Source: Planktomarina temperata RCA23
GTDB lineage: Bacteria > Pseudomonadota > Alphaproteobacteria > Rhodobacterales > Rhodobacteraceae
Reading direction: 5' to 3'
Length of the DNA stretch: 64,000 nt
Assembly: GCF_000738435.1 (NCBI RefSeq)
Contig: NZ_CP003984.1
Span: 1,240,001 to 1,304,000, forward strand
Every line of letters starts with the position of its first letter. The stretch's first letter is position 1. The notes under the pieces were generated by a model. The model was not told the DNA's origin. It saw only the letters and a program-made list of their open reading frames with translations, and searched no databases. The position numbers and the translations under genes were made by a program. Shown piece after piece: positions 33,478 through 42,138 of the stretch.

Positions 33478-34995
33478 ATGACAGAGCGGCCAAATATCAT
33501 TTTTATCATGGCGGACGATCATGCCGCTAAGGCGATAAGTGCTTATGGGTATGGCATAAATAAAACTCCTAACATAGACAGATTGGCTAATGAAGGAGCA
33601 AGGTTGGACCATTGTTATGTTACAAATTCAATCTGTACACCAAGCAGGGCTGCAATATTAACAGGCACTTATAACCATGTAAATTGTGTTACTACACTCG
33701 ATACACCTATTAATGGTCGCCTACCTAACGTAGCCAAACACCTCCAGAGCGATGGATATCAGACGGCTATAATTGGAAAGTGGCATTTAGGTGAAGGTAA
33801 AGAACACGAGCCATCCGGCTTTGATTTTTGGTCCGTTTTGCCGGGCCAAGGCGATTATTTTGACCCGGTCTTCAATCAGATGGGTGACGAAATAGAAGCT
33901 GAGGGCTATGCAACAGATATAATCACGGACAAATCTTTAGCGTGGTTGAAATCTCGTGATCAGGGCAAGCCATTCTTTTTAATGTGTCATCACAAAGCAC
34001 CGCATCGTGAGTGGGAACCCAATCCGAAATATAGAGATTTGTTTACAGATGAGATCGCCATTCCCGATACTTTCAATGACGTCTATAAAAACAGAGCTAA
34101 AGCAGCTGCAGCTGCAAAAATGCGAATTAAAGACGATATTACCTATGACGACTTAGGACTAGTACAGCCAGAAGGTGGTTTAGAAGTAGGAGAAAGAGCG
34201 AGGCGAAAAAGTAATCGCCGTAAAATCCCGAATCCGAGTGATGTTTCAGATATAAAACTTATCGACAAACACACCGGTGAAATATTCCAATTCAATACGC
34301 CTGAGGAGTTTCATAATTTCAAATATCAAAGGTATTTGAAGAGATATTTAGCAACAATAGCATCGATAGACGATAGCGTTGGTGAAATACTTCAGTTTTT
34401 GGATGATAATAACTTGGCCGAAAATACGATAGTTATATATACTTCAGATCAAGGTTTTTTCCTCGGTGAACACGGCTGGTTTGATAAAAGGTTTATTTAC
34501 GAAGAGTCCTTTCAAATGCCGTTTTTGGTACGTTACCCCGCTAAAATCAGTCCGGGTCAGGTCAATAAAGATATTTGTTGTAATGTAGATTTTGCGCCTA
34601 CATTTCTCGATTACGCTGATACAGTTATTCCATCTTATATGCAGGGGGTGAGTTTACGACCGCTGTTTGAAGGAGAGACACCCGAAGATTGGTCTCAACT
34701 TGCATATCATCGATACTGGATGCACAAAGATCCAGACCATAATGCTTTCGCGCACTACGGGATCCGTAATAAAAGATATAAATTAATTTATTGGTATAAT
34801 GAAGGTTTTGATCTGCCGGGCACAAATGATGGTGGAGAAGACAAGGAGTGGGAATTATTTGACTGCCAAGAGGATCCAATGGAGCTCTTCAACCGTTACA
34901 ACGATCACCACTATCAAGATGTAGTTTTTGAGATGAAAAAACTGCTTGAAGATAAGATGCGCAGTATTGGTGACCGGATCGAGCATACTCGATGA
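33478..34995 (+). CDS. S1-family (formylglycine-dependent) sulfatase
   Basis: The ATG at 33478 follows GAGGATCATT; 505 residues. MTERPNIIFIMADDHAAKAI carries the calcium-binding DD pair. The C-x-P-S-R motif is complete (SICTPSRAAILTG, Cys53 being the residue converted to formylglycine). GKWHLGEG, HHKAPHREW, YTSDQGFFLGEHGWFDKR and a C-terminal substrate domain follow. No signal peptide is visible. Marine bacteria use such enzymes on sulfated glycans or small sulfate esters; the substrate is unknown. No formylglycine-generating enzyme gene is adjacent. Confidence 0.9.
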   Translation: MTERPNIIFIMADDHAAKAISAYGYGINKTPNIDRLANEGARLDHCYVTNSICTPSRAAILTGTYNHVNCVTTLDTPINGRLPNVAKHLQSDGYQTAIIGKWHLGEGKEHEPSGFDFWSVLPGQGDYFDPVFNQMGDEIEAEGYATDIITDKSLAWLKSRDQGKPFFLMCHHKAPHREWEPNPKYRDLFTDEIAIPDTFNDVYKNRAKAAAAAKMRIKDDITYDDLGLVQPEGGLEVGERARRKSNRRKIPNPSDVSDIKLIDKHTGEIFQFNTPEEFHNFKYQRYLKRYLATIASIDDSVGEILQFLDDNNLAENTIVIYTSDQGFFLGEHGWFDKRFIYEESFQMPFLVRYPAKISPGQVNKDICCNVDFAPTFLDYADTVIPSYMQGVSLRPLFEGETPEDWSQLAYHRYWMHKDPDHNAFAHYGIRNKRYKLIYWYNEGFDLPGTNDGGEDKEWELFDCQEDPMELFNRYNDHHYQDVVFEMKKLLEDKMRSIGDRIEHTR

Positions 34996-34996
34996 A

Positions 34997-35045
34997 CCCA
35001 GCGCCTTAAGACTAATACCCTTGCTGACTTGGGATAATACCTCTG
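34997..35045. repeat. 75-bp dispersed repeat, partial second copy
   Basis: It shares the first 45 or so bases with 33,192 onward, starting within the last bases of the sulfatase stop context. The rest of the gap up to 35,195 shows nothing recognisable. Confidence 0.55.
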
Positions 35046-35243
35046 TGTTTGTGGCGTGATCGTGGGTGAGATGCGGAGGTTGGTACGACAATCTCTATTT
35101 CCCTGAGAGATGGGAGAATAGTTATTTAGGTGGTAGCTTCTAGTGTATCTGCTATATTTTCTTTTTATTCTTGATAGGTTGTTGTCAGGTTATCTTTGTT
35201 AGAATACTCAGATAAAACGCTCAAATGGCACATGGTATCAAAT

Positions 35244-35627
35244 ATGTTTTCCAAACCAACAACCGAAGGCCTTACACCTGCAAGCAGTTTCTCCAAGGAA
35301 CCTAGACAACGTCGATCACTATTACATGATGGCATAGTTATCCAAGGCGATTGGCAAAGTGACGGTACAGTAGAGTTTGGCGGGAGGATTAAAGGTGATT
35401 TAACTGTAGATGTACTCGTAGTGACAGGTACAGGCAATGTGGACGGTAACGTGCGAGCAAGGTCTGTCACAGTAGAAGGCTATTTGAACGGCACCATAGC
35501 TGCTGTAGATGTAATTTTAGCTTCAACAGCGGTTTTTACAGGTGAAATTGTTGCAGAAAGAATCCGAATAGACTTTGGAGCAAACGTAGAAGGCCTTTTA
35601 AAAGCAACTGCTAAAGATACAGCTTAG
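35244..35627 (+). CDS. Bactofilin
   Basis: From the ATG at 35244 about 127 residues; an in-frame TTG at 35196 would add 16. The core is the bactofilin beta-helix with regular strands: IVIQGDWQSDGTVEFGGRIK, GDLTVDVLVVTGTGNVDGNV, RARSVTVEGYLNGTIAAVDV and TGEIVAERIRIDFGANVEG. Bactofilins polymerise without nucleotides at the membrane and serve as scaffolds for cell-shape or polarity functions. It is monocistronic here; its 3' end merges with the third copy of the 75-bp repeat. Confidence 0.85.
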   Translation: MFSKPTTEGLTPASSFSKEPRQRRSLLHDGIVIQGDWQSDGTVEFGGRIKGDLTVDVLVVTGTGNVDGNVRARSVTVEGYLNGTIAAVDVILASTAVFTGEIVAERIRIDFGANVEGLLKATAKDTA

Positions 35628-35685
35628 TACCCTTGCTTACTTGGGATAACTCCTCTGACACCACCTCTAGGATCAACGACATGAT
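35627..35685. repeat. 75-bp dispersed repeat, third copy
   Basis: TACCCTTGCTTACTTGGGAT, then the same CCTCTGACACCACCTCTAGG and ATCAACGACATGAT as in the first copy. It begins exactly at the bactofilin stop codon, 60 bp before the IS481 copy. Confidence 0.65.
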
Positions 35686-35744
35686 AGTTGGAGGGTATTC
35701 CAAAGCAGTACCGCTTTATACACTAGCCTGCTCAAGACATTACG

Positions 35745-36915
35745 TGTAAAGAACGAGATTTAATCTGACAATTTTGTATATTTGAACAAAAGGAGTCAGA
35801 GAGATGACGAACATCGAAAGTAAACTAATCAAGCCCAAGCTTGGCGTTTTGGAATTGGCAAAGCAGCTTGGCAGCGTCAGCGCGGCTTGCAAAACCATGG
35901 GCTATTCGCGTGACAGTTTTTACCGCTTCAAGAAGCTTTATGAGAACGGTGGCGAAGAAGCCTTGCGCGAGATCAGCCGTAAGAAGCCGATCATCCGCAA
36001 CCGTGTACCGGAACATGTCGAACGCGCGGTGATTGAGCTTGCGATTGAAAATCCTGCCTTGGGCCAGCTGCGTGTCGCCCAAGAATTGTTGCAGCGGGGC
36101 ATCGTGGTCTCCAGTGGTGGGGTGCGGTCGATTTGGTTGCGCAACGAGCTGGAAACCATGAAAAAACGCCTGAAAGCCTTGGAAACGCGGTCCGCGCAAG
36201 AAGGGTTTGTTCTGACCGAAGCGCAGATTGTGGCGCTGGAAAAAGCCAAGTCACAACGTGAAGCGGCTGGTGAGATTGAGACCTACCATCCCGGCTATCT
36301 TGGCAGCCAGGATACCTATTTTGTCGGCACAATGAAGGGGGTTGGACGGATTTACCAACAAACCTTCGTCGATACATATAGCCGCGTGGCAATGGCAAAA
36401 CTGTACATTGAGAAAACGGCGATCACTGCCGCCGATATGTTGAATGACCAAGTCGTACCCTTCTTTGACGAACAAGAGGTGCCCCTGCTGCGCATCTTAA
36501 CAGATCGGGGCACGGAATATTGCGGCACCGTTGAGCGTCACAGCTATCAACTGTATCTGGCCATGGAAGATATTGATCACAGCAAGACAAAAGCCAACCA
36601 TCCCCAAACAAACGGGATCTGTGAACGCTTTCATCGCACCATGAAAAATGAGTTCTATGACATAGCGTTCCGCAAGAAAATCTACGGATCGCTGGAAGAG
36701 CTGCAAACAGACGTTGATCATTGGTTGGCAAAATACAACGAACAGCGACCCCATTCGGGAAAACATTGCTACGGAAAAACGCCCATGCAAACATTCCGTG
36801 AAGCTCGACATTTGGTAGGCGAAAAGACTATCCCTATCACAAACCAATCTGACAGCATGTACGAAATGACACACGCTGGATGATAACAATGTCAGATTAA
36901 ATAATGTCTTTTACA
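35745..36915 (+). mobile_element. IS481-type insertion sequence, copy 2 (1,171 bp)
   Basis: Same length and nearly the same sequence as 19,556-20,726, but opposite orientation. Ends are TGTAAAGAACGAGATTTAAT and, at the other side, the complement of TGTAAAAGACATTATTTAAT. Flanking bases are ACG on the left and CGT on the right, so any target duplication is at most 2 bp or is part of the repeat. Confidence 0.9.
35804..36883 (+). CDS. IS481-family DDE transposase, second copy
   Basis: 359 residues identical to the gene at 19,588 except Glu for Asp in RNELET. An AAAGGAG ribosome site lies ten bases upstream of the ATG. The HTH and the complete DDE core are intact, so it is probably active. Confidence 0.92.
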   Translation: MTNIESKLIKPKLGVLELAKQLGSVSAACKTMGYSRDSFYRFKKLYENGGEEALREISRKKPIIRNRVPEHVERAVIELAIENPALGQLRVAQELLQRGIVVSSGGVRSIWLRNELETMKKRLKALETRSAQEGFVLTEAQIVALEKAKSQREAAGEIETYHPGYLGSQDTYFVGTMKGVGRIYQQTFVDTYSRVAMAKLYIEKTAITAADMLNDQVVPFFDEQEVPLLRILTDRGTEYCGTVERHSYQLYLAMEDIDHSKTKANHPQTNGICERFHRTMKNEFYDIAFRKKIYGSLEELQTDVDHWLAKYNEQRPHSGKHCYGKTPMQTFREARHLVGEKTIPITNQSDSMYEMTHAG

Positions 36916-36917
36916 CG

Positions 36918-38006
36918 TTAAATCAACATGCCTCGTGCAGACACTGGAATCGTTTCTATAATGGTATCACCTCTAACCGCCACGAGTTGATCAACCATAT
37001 TCACAGTGACGCAGACATGGTTCGGTATAACACGTAAGATATCGCCAACCTCTGGCTTGGTATGACAACGTGACAGATCAAGGAACCCGTGCTCTTCAGC
37101 AAACTTATGGATGCGTGCTTTTGGATACTCACGGATCAATCCATACCCGTCTAGACCGCCAGTGTCAGATGTCAGTGTTTTGGAGCCTGCATCCAGAATG
37201 CCACGGTCCTCGCCCCCGCGACTAACCACACTGGTAAATACGTGGAGTGCGCAATCGCCTTGCTGCGCAAACCCAGCTTCGATCATCATGCGATCATTGA
37301 AAATACAGGTGCCTGCCCGATGTTCAGTTGCGCCTAACAGCTTGCCAATATTGGGGAAATTTGGGGTCCCTCCGGTGGAAATAATCCCATGCCTCATACC
37401 GAGCACCGCAAACCCTCTAATCATTTTGTCAAGAAATATCTGAGTCTCCGGCCAAGTATCCAGCGCTGGATAAAATAATAGGCCAGCAAAATTGAGCATT
37501 GGATCATTATTGATGATTTGGGCCAATGCGAGCGCTTCACCTGGTGTTTCAACCCCCGCACGTTTTTGTCCCGTGTCACATTCAATCATCACATCCAAAG
37601 GTCTACCAGACTCACGCGCAGCATTTGAATAGGCTTCAAGTACAACCGGATTATCAGCACAGACCTTTAGAGCGATACGCTGTTGTAAAGCTGCCAACCG
37701 ACCCGAACGCGCCGCTCCCAAAAGATTGGTTGCGACAATAATGTCGGTGATGCCTGCATCCGCCATCACTTCGGCCTCACCTAGTTTTTGGCAGGTAATC
37801 CCACGCGCGCCAGCCTCAATCTGCATCTTTGCCAAAAGTGGTGATTTATGGGTTTTGATGTGCGGCCGGTTTGCCACCCCGGCTTTATCACATAATTTTT
37901 GAGCACGCTGGATATTGCGCTCAACTACATCAAGATCAATAATGAGGCAGGGTGTACCAAACTCTTTAATGATCTTCGTCTTCATTCTGTTCATAATATC
38001 AGTCAT
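36918..38006 (-). CDS. Alanine-racemase-fold PLP enzyme, D-threonine aldolase/D-serine dehydratase-like
   Basis: 362 residues. The N-terminal barrel carries GTPCLIIDLDVVERNIQRAQ and the PLP lysine region RPHIKTHKSPLLAKMQ. VMIECDTGQKRAGVE, ISTGGTPNFP and a C-terminal SRCHTKPEVGDILRVIPNHV, CVTVNMVDQL give the metal-binding His/Cys motif of the DTA/DSD group. These enzymes cleave D-3-hydroxyamino acids or dehydrate D-serine. The stop is 2 bp from the IS481 copy, but length and ending (PVSARGMLI) look natural. Confidence 0.82.
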   Translation of the reverse strand: MTDIMNRMKTKIIKEFGTPCLIIDLDVVERNIQRAQKLCDKAGVANRPHIKTHKSPLLAKMQIEAGARGITCQKLGEAEVMADAGITDIIVATNLLGAARSGRLAALQQRIALKVCADNPVVLEAYSNAARESGRPLDVMIECDTGQKRAGVETPGEALALAQIINNDPMLNFAGLLFYPALDTWPETQIFLDKMIRGFAVLGMRHGIISTGGTPNFPNIGKLLGATEHRAGTCIFNDRMMIEAGFAQQGDCALHVFTSVVSRGGEDRGILDAGSKTLTSDTGGLDGYGLIREYPKARIHKFAEEHGFLDLSRCHTKPEVGDILRVIPNHVCVTVNMVDQLVAVRGDTIIETIPVSARGMLI

Positions 38007-38097
38007 TCTGGTCAGCCTGATTAAGATACGCTTTTACTAACACAATGCTTGCGCTGAAGTTAGTGTCTTGAGCCCAATCGCATGAAACTGTGCGTGG

Positions 38098-38441
38098 GGT
38101 GCTGTCAGACGAACGAGAACTCGCATCAGATTGCTGGCGCAGCGTGAATCTATGCGCTCAATAGTTGGCGCCACTCAGCAAGAGCAGCGGTTCGATTGAA
38201 CTTGAAATTGTCTCGTGAGTAGAAGTGGCGTTCATTTAGGGCTGTACAATCAACCTAACCCCACACCCAGCCTGTTTAGCGCATTAAGCGGACCTGAGTG
38301 GCGTCAGTGGGAACACAGCATCACAGCCAAGCGGATGATCTCTGCGCTAGTTTTAAATTACCGGAATGGGGAGTGTTTTGTCATACGGCGAGGCTACGAA
38401 ACCGCCTGCTCCGTCTCAAGCTCGTTTTGTCTGACAGTGCC
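38098..38441 (-). mobile_element. Mini IS6 element (344 bp, internally deleted), copy g
   Basis: It is bounded by GGTGCTGTCAGACGAACGAG and CTCGTTTTGTCTGACAGTGCC. The minus-strand transposase start (MTKHSPFR, a stop, then FKTSAEIIRLAVM) is decayed, and the reading jumps to the reversed 3' end. It is colinear with copy d at 25,661, so the same internal deletion has spread or was copied. The 38,007-38,508 gap holds nothing else. Confidence 0.78.
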
Positions 38442-38508
38442 AACGCGGGTGGACGCCAGAACTGCGTGACACGTCTGCGCCGCCCAGTCTGTATGATTTT
38501 AATTTACG

Positions 38509-39810
38509 TTAATACGTCTCTTCATAGGCGGTGCACTGCTGGGCAGTATCCATTTCAGAAAGATGGGCAATTTCTGACCTTTTGTGGGCTGTGTAAACCG
38601 CTGCAAAGGATTCAGGAAACCAACCTGTCAGGGTTTGGTTAGCGTTAAATTTTTCCAATGCCGACTCAAGCGTTTCTGGCAGGCGGGTATAGCCGCGATC
38701 TGCTAGTTCGGTAGAGGAAAGCAGGGACAGATCCTCTTCCGTTGGTTCAGGAGCTTCCAATCCTTCTTCTATGCCCTGCACACCCGAATGCACAATTGCG
38801 GCCAGGGCCAGATGCGGACAGGCTGCTGCGTCAGCAGCGCGGTATTCTATGTTGAACTGGCGCGCGATGCTGGCTGGGTCTTTGGCAGTGACGGGGCAGA
38901 CGCGCAGAGAGGCCTCTCGGTCGCGGAACCCAAGATTGTTGTAGGCGGCAGACCAACGATGTGGCGTCAGGCGCAGATAGGACACCACAGATGGCGCGGT
39001 GATCGCCAGGATGCTGTCCATATATTTCAGCACCCCCGCGGCGAAAGCACCGGTCATTTTTGACATACCGCATGGCCCGTTTGCATCATAGGTGGCAGGA
39101 TCACCATTTTGATCCAGAAAGCTCATGTGGATATGCACGCCATTGCCAACGCTAGCGGGATCACGGATTGGGGTAAAGGTTGCTTCTTCTCCAAATTCGC
39201 GGGCACAGGATCGGGTGAATTCGCGCAATATCACGGCGGCATCGGCTGAACGAACGCCTTCTTCGGGGCCAATGACGACTTCGTATTGGTTGGGGCCGTA
39301 TTCTTTCATGATACTGTCTGGCGAGAAACCCGCATTGGAAAGCTGGAACATTAGCGTCTCGCACAATTCTCTTCGTGCCTCAAAACCTGTTCGACCAAAG
39401 GCCTCTCCTGTAAGGTTGAGATTGCGCTTTAGCTGGAATTCATGTTCAAAGGCTGACAGTAAGTTAACCCCCGCCACGCCCTTTAGCCGAGCAAGTGCTG
39501 TTTTCAACAGGGAGCGGGTGCAAAACGCCCAAGGTTCCCCGTCCAGTGAAACGATGTCACCCAGTACGAGTTGTTCGGTTCGGTTGTCGAAGGTTGCTTG
39601 CACATGGGTCGTGGCATCCGGGATCAACAAAAGATCGCCCAACGCACCAAACGGGCTGTCGGCGATGCCGTCAAAACAGTTAATTTGTACGTTGGTGGGC
39701 GTCCAGCCGACGCCGCGTTTTAACCGCTTTTCCATTTGATCAGCCGGAAACGCTTTGCCCCGTGTTTTTCCGGCGAGGTCGTTTGTGGCAGCAAAAATTA
39801 AGGGGGTCAT
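38509..39810 (-). CDS. Glutamine synthetase family protein (gamma-glutamyl-amine ligase type)
   Basis: 433 residues. Core GS motifs are present: FEHEFQLKR (metal-binding Glu), KEYGPNQYEVVIGPEEGVRS, VGNGVHIHMSFLDQNG, and LRLTPHRWSAAYNNLGFRDR leading to EASLRVCP. It lacks the adenylylation site and length of GlnA-I, and fits the PuuA/GlnA3-like group that glutamylates amines or related substrates. It lies at the end of a divergent locus and overlaps its regulator by 4 bp (ATGA). The substrate is inferred only from the amide-hydrolysing neighbours. Confidence 0.82.
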   Translation of the reverse strand: MTPLIFAATNDLAGKTRGKAFPADQMEKRLKRGVGWTPTNVQINCFDGIADSPFGALGDLLLIPDATTHVQATFDNRTEQLVLGDIVSLDGEPWAFCTRSLLKTALARLKGVAGVNLLSAFEHEFQLKRNLNLTGEAFGRTGFEARRELCETLMFQLSNAGFSPDSIMKEYGPNQYEVVIGPEEGVRSADAAVILREFTRSCAREFGEEATFTPIRDPASVGNGVHIHMSFLDQNGDPATYDANGPCGMSKMTGAFAAGVLKYMDSILAITAPSVVSYLRLTPHRWSAAYNNLGFRDREASLRVCPVTAKDPASIARQFNIEYRAADAAACPHLALAAIVHSGVQGIEEGLEAPEPTEEDLSLLSSTELADRGYTRLPETLESALEKFNANQTLTGWFPESFAAVYTAHKRSEIAHLSEMDTAQQCTAYEETY

Positions 39811-40652
39811 GGTGTCGTATCCTGTTCTGATTGTCTGACTGCGTCCCAGTCCTCAATGCGTTTGCGGGTAGAGGTCCAGTCTTCTTCTGCGGTTCGCGTT
39901 GCCATGGCTTCGGTCACGGCAAGTGCGGCAGAATAACTGTCCCAGATTGTGCTGATTTCAATCGGTACGGCCAAGACTTCGGCAGCGTATTTTTTCGCCG
40001 GCGACATCCATTTGTCAGTCATTAGAACAATCTGGACCCTGCGCGCGGCTGCCATTTTCGAAAGCTGTTTCAAATTTGCTTGATATCTGCGGAAATCAAC
40101 AAGGAAAAGCACGTCCCCGGGGCGCATTCGCAACAGGTATTCGGGCCAAATTTCGGGGTCGCGCCCAATATGAAACACACCCGCCCTGGCTTGGCGCAGG
40201 TGAAAGGACAGATGTTGTGCAACTGTGTCGCTGATCCTGCCACCCAAAGAATAAATGTTGCGTTTTGGGTCGCCGAATAAGGCGCAGATACGGTTGAACT
40301 GGCCTTCGGTAATGGCGGCATCCGCCAATTGCATTTGTTCCGCGGTTCGGGATAGGAAACCAGAAAGATATCCACCTTCGATCTGTTTTCCGGTCGCGTG
40401 AATTTCTACAGGAGAACGATCGCCTTCCTTCATTTCCGCAATCAGACTGCGCTGCATCTCGGGGTAGCCGGACAACCCAATTTTGGTCACAAATCGAGAA
40501 ATTGACGGGGGCGAAACCTCGGCCTTTTCAGCAAGCTTTTTGATCGAGGCTAGTCCGGCAAAGGGGTAATCTGACAATAAAACAGCCGCGAGTTTACGTT
40601 CCGACGGGGTCATGCTTTCGGATGATTTTTCGATAAGGGTGCGAATTGACAT
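39807..40652 (-). CDS. MurR/RpiR-family transcriptional regulator
   Basis: 281 residues. The N-terminal HTH_6 (SMTPSERKLAAVLLSDYPFA, IKKLAEKAEVSPPSISRFVT) is followed by a SIS domain (about 120-260; IYSLGGRISDTVAQHLSFHL, PGDVLFLVDFRRYQ). SIS domains bind phosphosugars or other small ligands. It is divergent from the amidohydrolase/ABC genes, with paired TGRAA-N6-TTYC-type sites between, and overlaps the GS-like gene, so it probably controls the entire locus. Confidence 0.88.
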   Translation of the reverse strand: MSIRTLIEKSSESMTPSERKLAAVLLSDYPFAGLASIKKLAEKAEVSPPSISRFVTKIGLSGYPEMQRSLIAEMKEGDRSPVEIHATGKQIEGGYLSGFLSRTAEQMQLADAAITEGQFNRICALFGDPKRNIYSLGGRISDTVAQHLSFHLRQARAGVFHIGRDPEIWPEYLLRMRPGDVLFLVDFRRYQANLKQLSKMAAARRVQIVLMTDKWMSPAKKYAAEVLAVPIEISTIWDSYSAALAVTEAMATRTAEEDWTSTRKRIEDWDAVRQSEQDTTP

Positions 40653-40665
40653 AGTGTAAATGTGA

Positions 40666-40719
40666 TGGAATATAATTTTCAGTCAACACATTTTTATTGA
40701 CTCTGAAAAAGACATTTCT
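40666..40719. promoter_or_regulatory. Two similar inverted-repeat sites in the divergent promoter (putative RpiR operators)
   Basis: Site 1 (40,666-40,681) is TGGAA-N6-TTTCA; site 2 (40,704-40,719) is TGAAA-N6-TTTCT. Their starts are 38 bp apart in the 80-bp gap between the regulator and the amidohydrolase gene. A TTGACT hexamer lies between them. Spotted by eye; binding is inference. Confidence 0.45.
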
Positions 40720-40732
40720 CTAAGTTGATGGA

Positions 40733-41500
40733 ATGGATGTTGCTGCCGCCCAATCCCTGTTATCTGAGGCTGACCCTTTTCCTGTTGAAGTGCTCAACAA
40801 TAAAAGTGGGTCGCCTGTTTTGTTGCTGTGCGAACATGCCGGACGTAACATTCCCAGTTCCCTAAACAATCTGAAATTGAACGAGGACGTGCTGACCAGC
40901 CATCGGGCATGGGATATCGGTGCAAGAAACGTGGCACTTGGTATTAGTGAGGTACTAGATGCTCCGCTTATCCTTCAGCGGTACAGTCGTTTGGTCATTG
41001 ATGCGAACAGACCGCCCAATGGTACTGGTTCGATGCCTGAAATCAGCGATGGCGTGACAATTCCAGGCAACCAGGGCCTGACATCGATGGATAAGCAAAG
41101 CCGTATAGATGAGATTTTTGCGCCTATGGATCATGCAATTGAGGCTGGGTTGACTGAAACGGTTAAGGCCTGTTTTTCCATTCATTCCTTTACCCCCAGT
41201 ATGAATGGGCAGGACCGCCGTTGGCACGCCGGATTTCTATCGCGCCATGCAAAAAACACCGCCAGGGCGTTGATGGCATCCGTGTCCCGTCAGCAACCCG
41301 CACTCGAACTGGCGCTTAATCAACCCTATCAGATTGACGATGAAACCGATTGGTTCGTCCCGCGCCATGCCGAGACCCGCGGTCTGCCACATTGCCTTAT
41401 CGAAATTCGCAATGACCAGATTGACCATGCCCAAGGCGCAAAGCTTTGGGCGGGATATTTGGCGACTGCGATCGCTGAATTTATGGAGACTCTGACATGA
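40733..41500 (+). CDS. N-formylglutamate amidohydrolase family protein
   Basis: 255 residues. VLLLCEHAGRNIPSSL, the DIGARNVALGI segment, RYSRLVIDANRPPN, VKACFSIHSFTPSMNGQDR and LIEIRNDQI are typical of the NFGA (HutG-II) family. These zinc-type hydrolases release formate from N-formyl-L-glutamate, the last step of one histidine pathway, but homologues act on other N-acyl amino acids. No hut genes are present; instead it starts a run of amide-handling genes and overlaps the next gene by 4 bp. Confidence 0.88.
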   Translation: MDVAAAQSLLSEADPFPVEVLNNKSGSPVLLLCEHAGRNIPSSLNNLKLNEDVLTSHRAWDIGARNVALGISEVLDAPLILQRYSRLVIDANRPPNGTGSMPEISDGVTIPGNQGLTSMDKQSRIDEIFAPMDHAIEAGLTETVKACFSIHSFTPSMNGQDRRWHAGFLSRHAKNTARALMASVSRQQPALELALNQPYQIDDETDWFVPRHAETRGLPHCLIEIRNDQIDHAQGAKLWAGYLATAIAEFMETLT

Positions 41501-42138
41501 ATTTGACCCGTGATGTTCCTCTAAAGCCTGATCAGTCCGCCCTGCTTTTCATCGATGTACAGAATTTTGCGGCGCATCGGGATGGCGCTGAATTTGATGG
41601 CCTGCCGCCAGACGATTTTGCGCAAAAATACGGTTGGTTTTTTGACCAACTCGACACGTACGTCATTCCCAACATGCAGGCAATTCAGTCGGCCTGTCGC
41701 ACTGCCGGGGTCGAGGTGATGTACACAACCATCGAAAGCCTGACATTGGATGGCCGGGATCGGTCGCTGGATTACAAAATTACTGGTTTTAATGTTCCCA
41801 AAGGGTCCTGGGATGGCAAGGTGGTTGATCAGATTGCACCGGTTGGAGACGAAATTATCCTGCCTAAATCGTCTTCGTCAGTCTTTGTTTCGACCCACAT
41901 AGATTATGTTTTGCGAAACCTTGGTGTGAAGCAGATTGTTATATCCGGCCTGATTACGGATCAATGTGTCGAAAGCGCGATTCGTGATGCATGTGATCTG
42001 GGATATCTTGTCACGCAAGTCACAGATGCCTGTCTGACCTATACTCAGGACCGTCACGATCATTCGCTTCAGACAATTAAGGGCTATTGCCGACAGGTGA
42101 CCACGGCAGAGCTGGTGGCGGAGTTGGCAGATGCTTGA
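41497..42138 (+). CDS. Isochorismatase-like cysteine hydrolase
   Basis: 213 residues. The Asp-Lys-Cys triad is visible: LLFIDVQNFAA, DEIILPKSSSSVFVST and SGLITDQCVESAIRDACDLG. The cysteine shows it is an amidase-type member (nicotinamidase, N-carbamoylsarcosine, ureidoacrylate hydrolases) rather than true isochorismatase. It overlaps both neighbours, so it is translated with the amidohydrolase and ABC ATPase. Probably it hydrolyses an amide or carbamoyl intermediate (inference). Confidence 0.86.
   Translation: MNLTRDVPLKPDQSALLFIDVQNFAAHRDGAEFDGLPPDDFAQKYGWFFDQLDTYVIPNMQAIQSACRTAGVEVMYTTIESLTLDGRDRSLDYKITGFNVPKGSWDGKVVDQIAPVGDEIILPKSSSSVFVSTHIDYVLRNLGVKQIVISGLITDQCVESAIRDACDLGYLVTQVTDACLTYTQDRHDHSLQTIKGYCRQVTTAELVAELADA

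Noticed and set aside
33192-35685. CRISPR array
   Set aside because: Only three copies, more than 500 bp apart and with coding genes between them; no spacers or cas genes.
19556-36915. Proven composite transposon
   Set aside because: The inverted IS copies have different flanks and no shared target duplication around the unit, so composite mobility is only a possibility.
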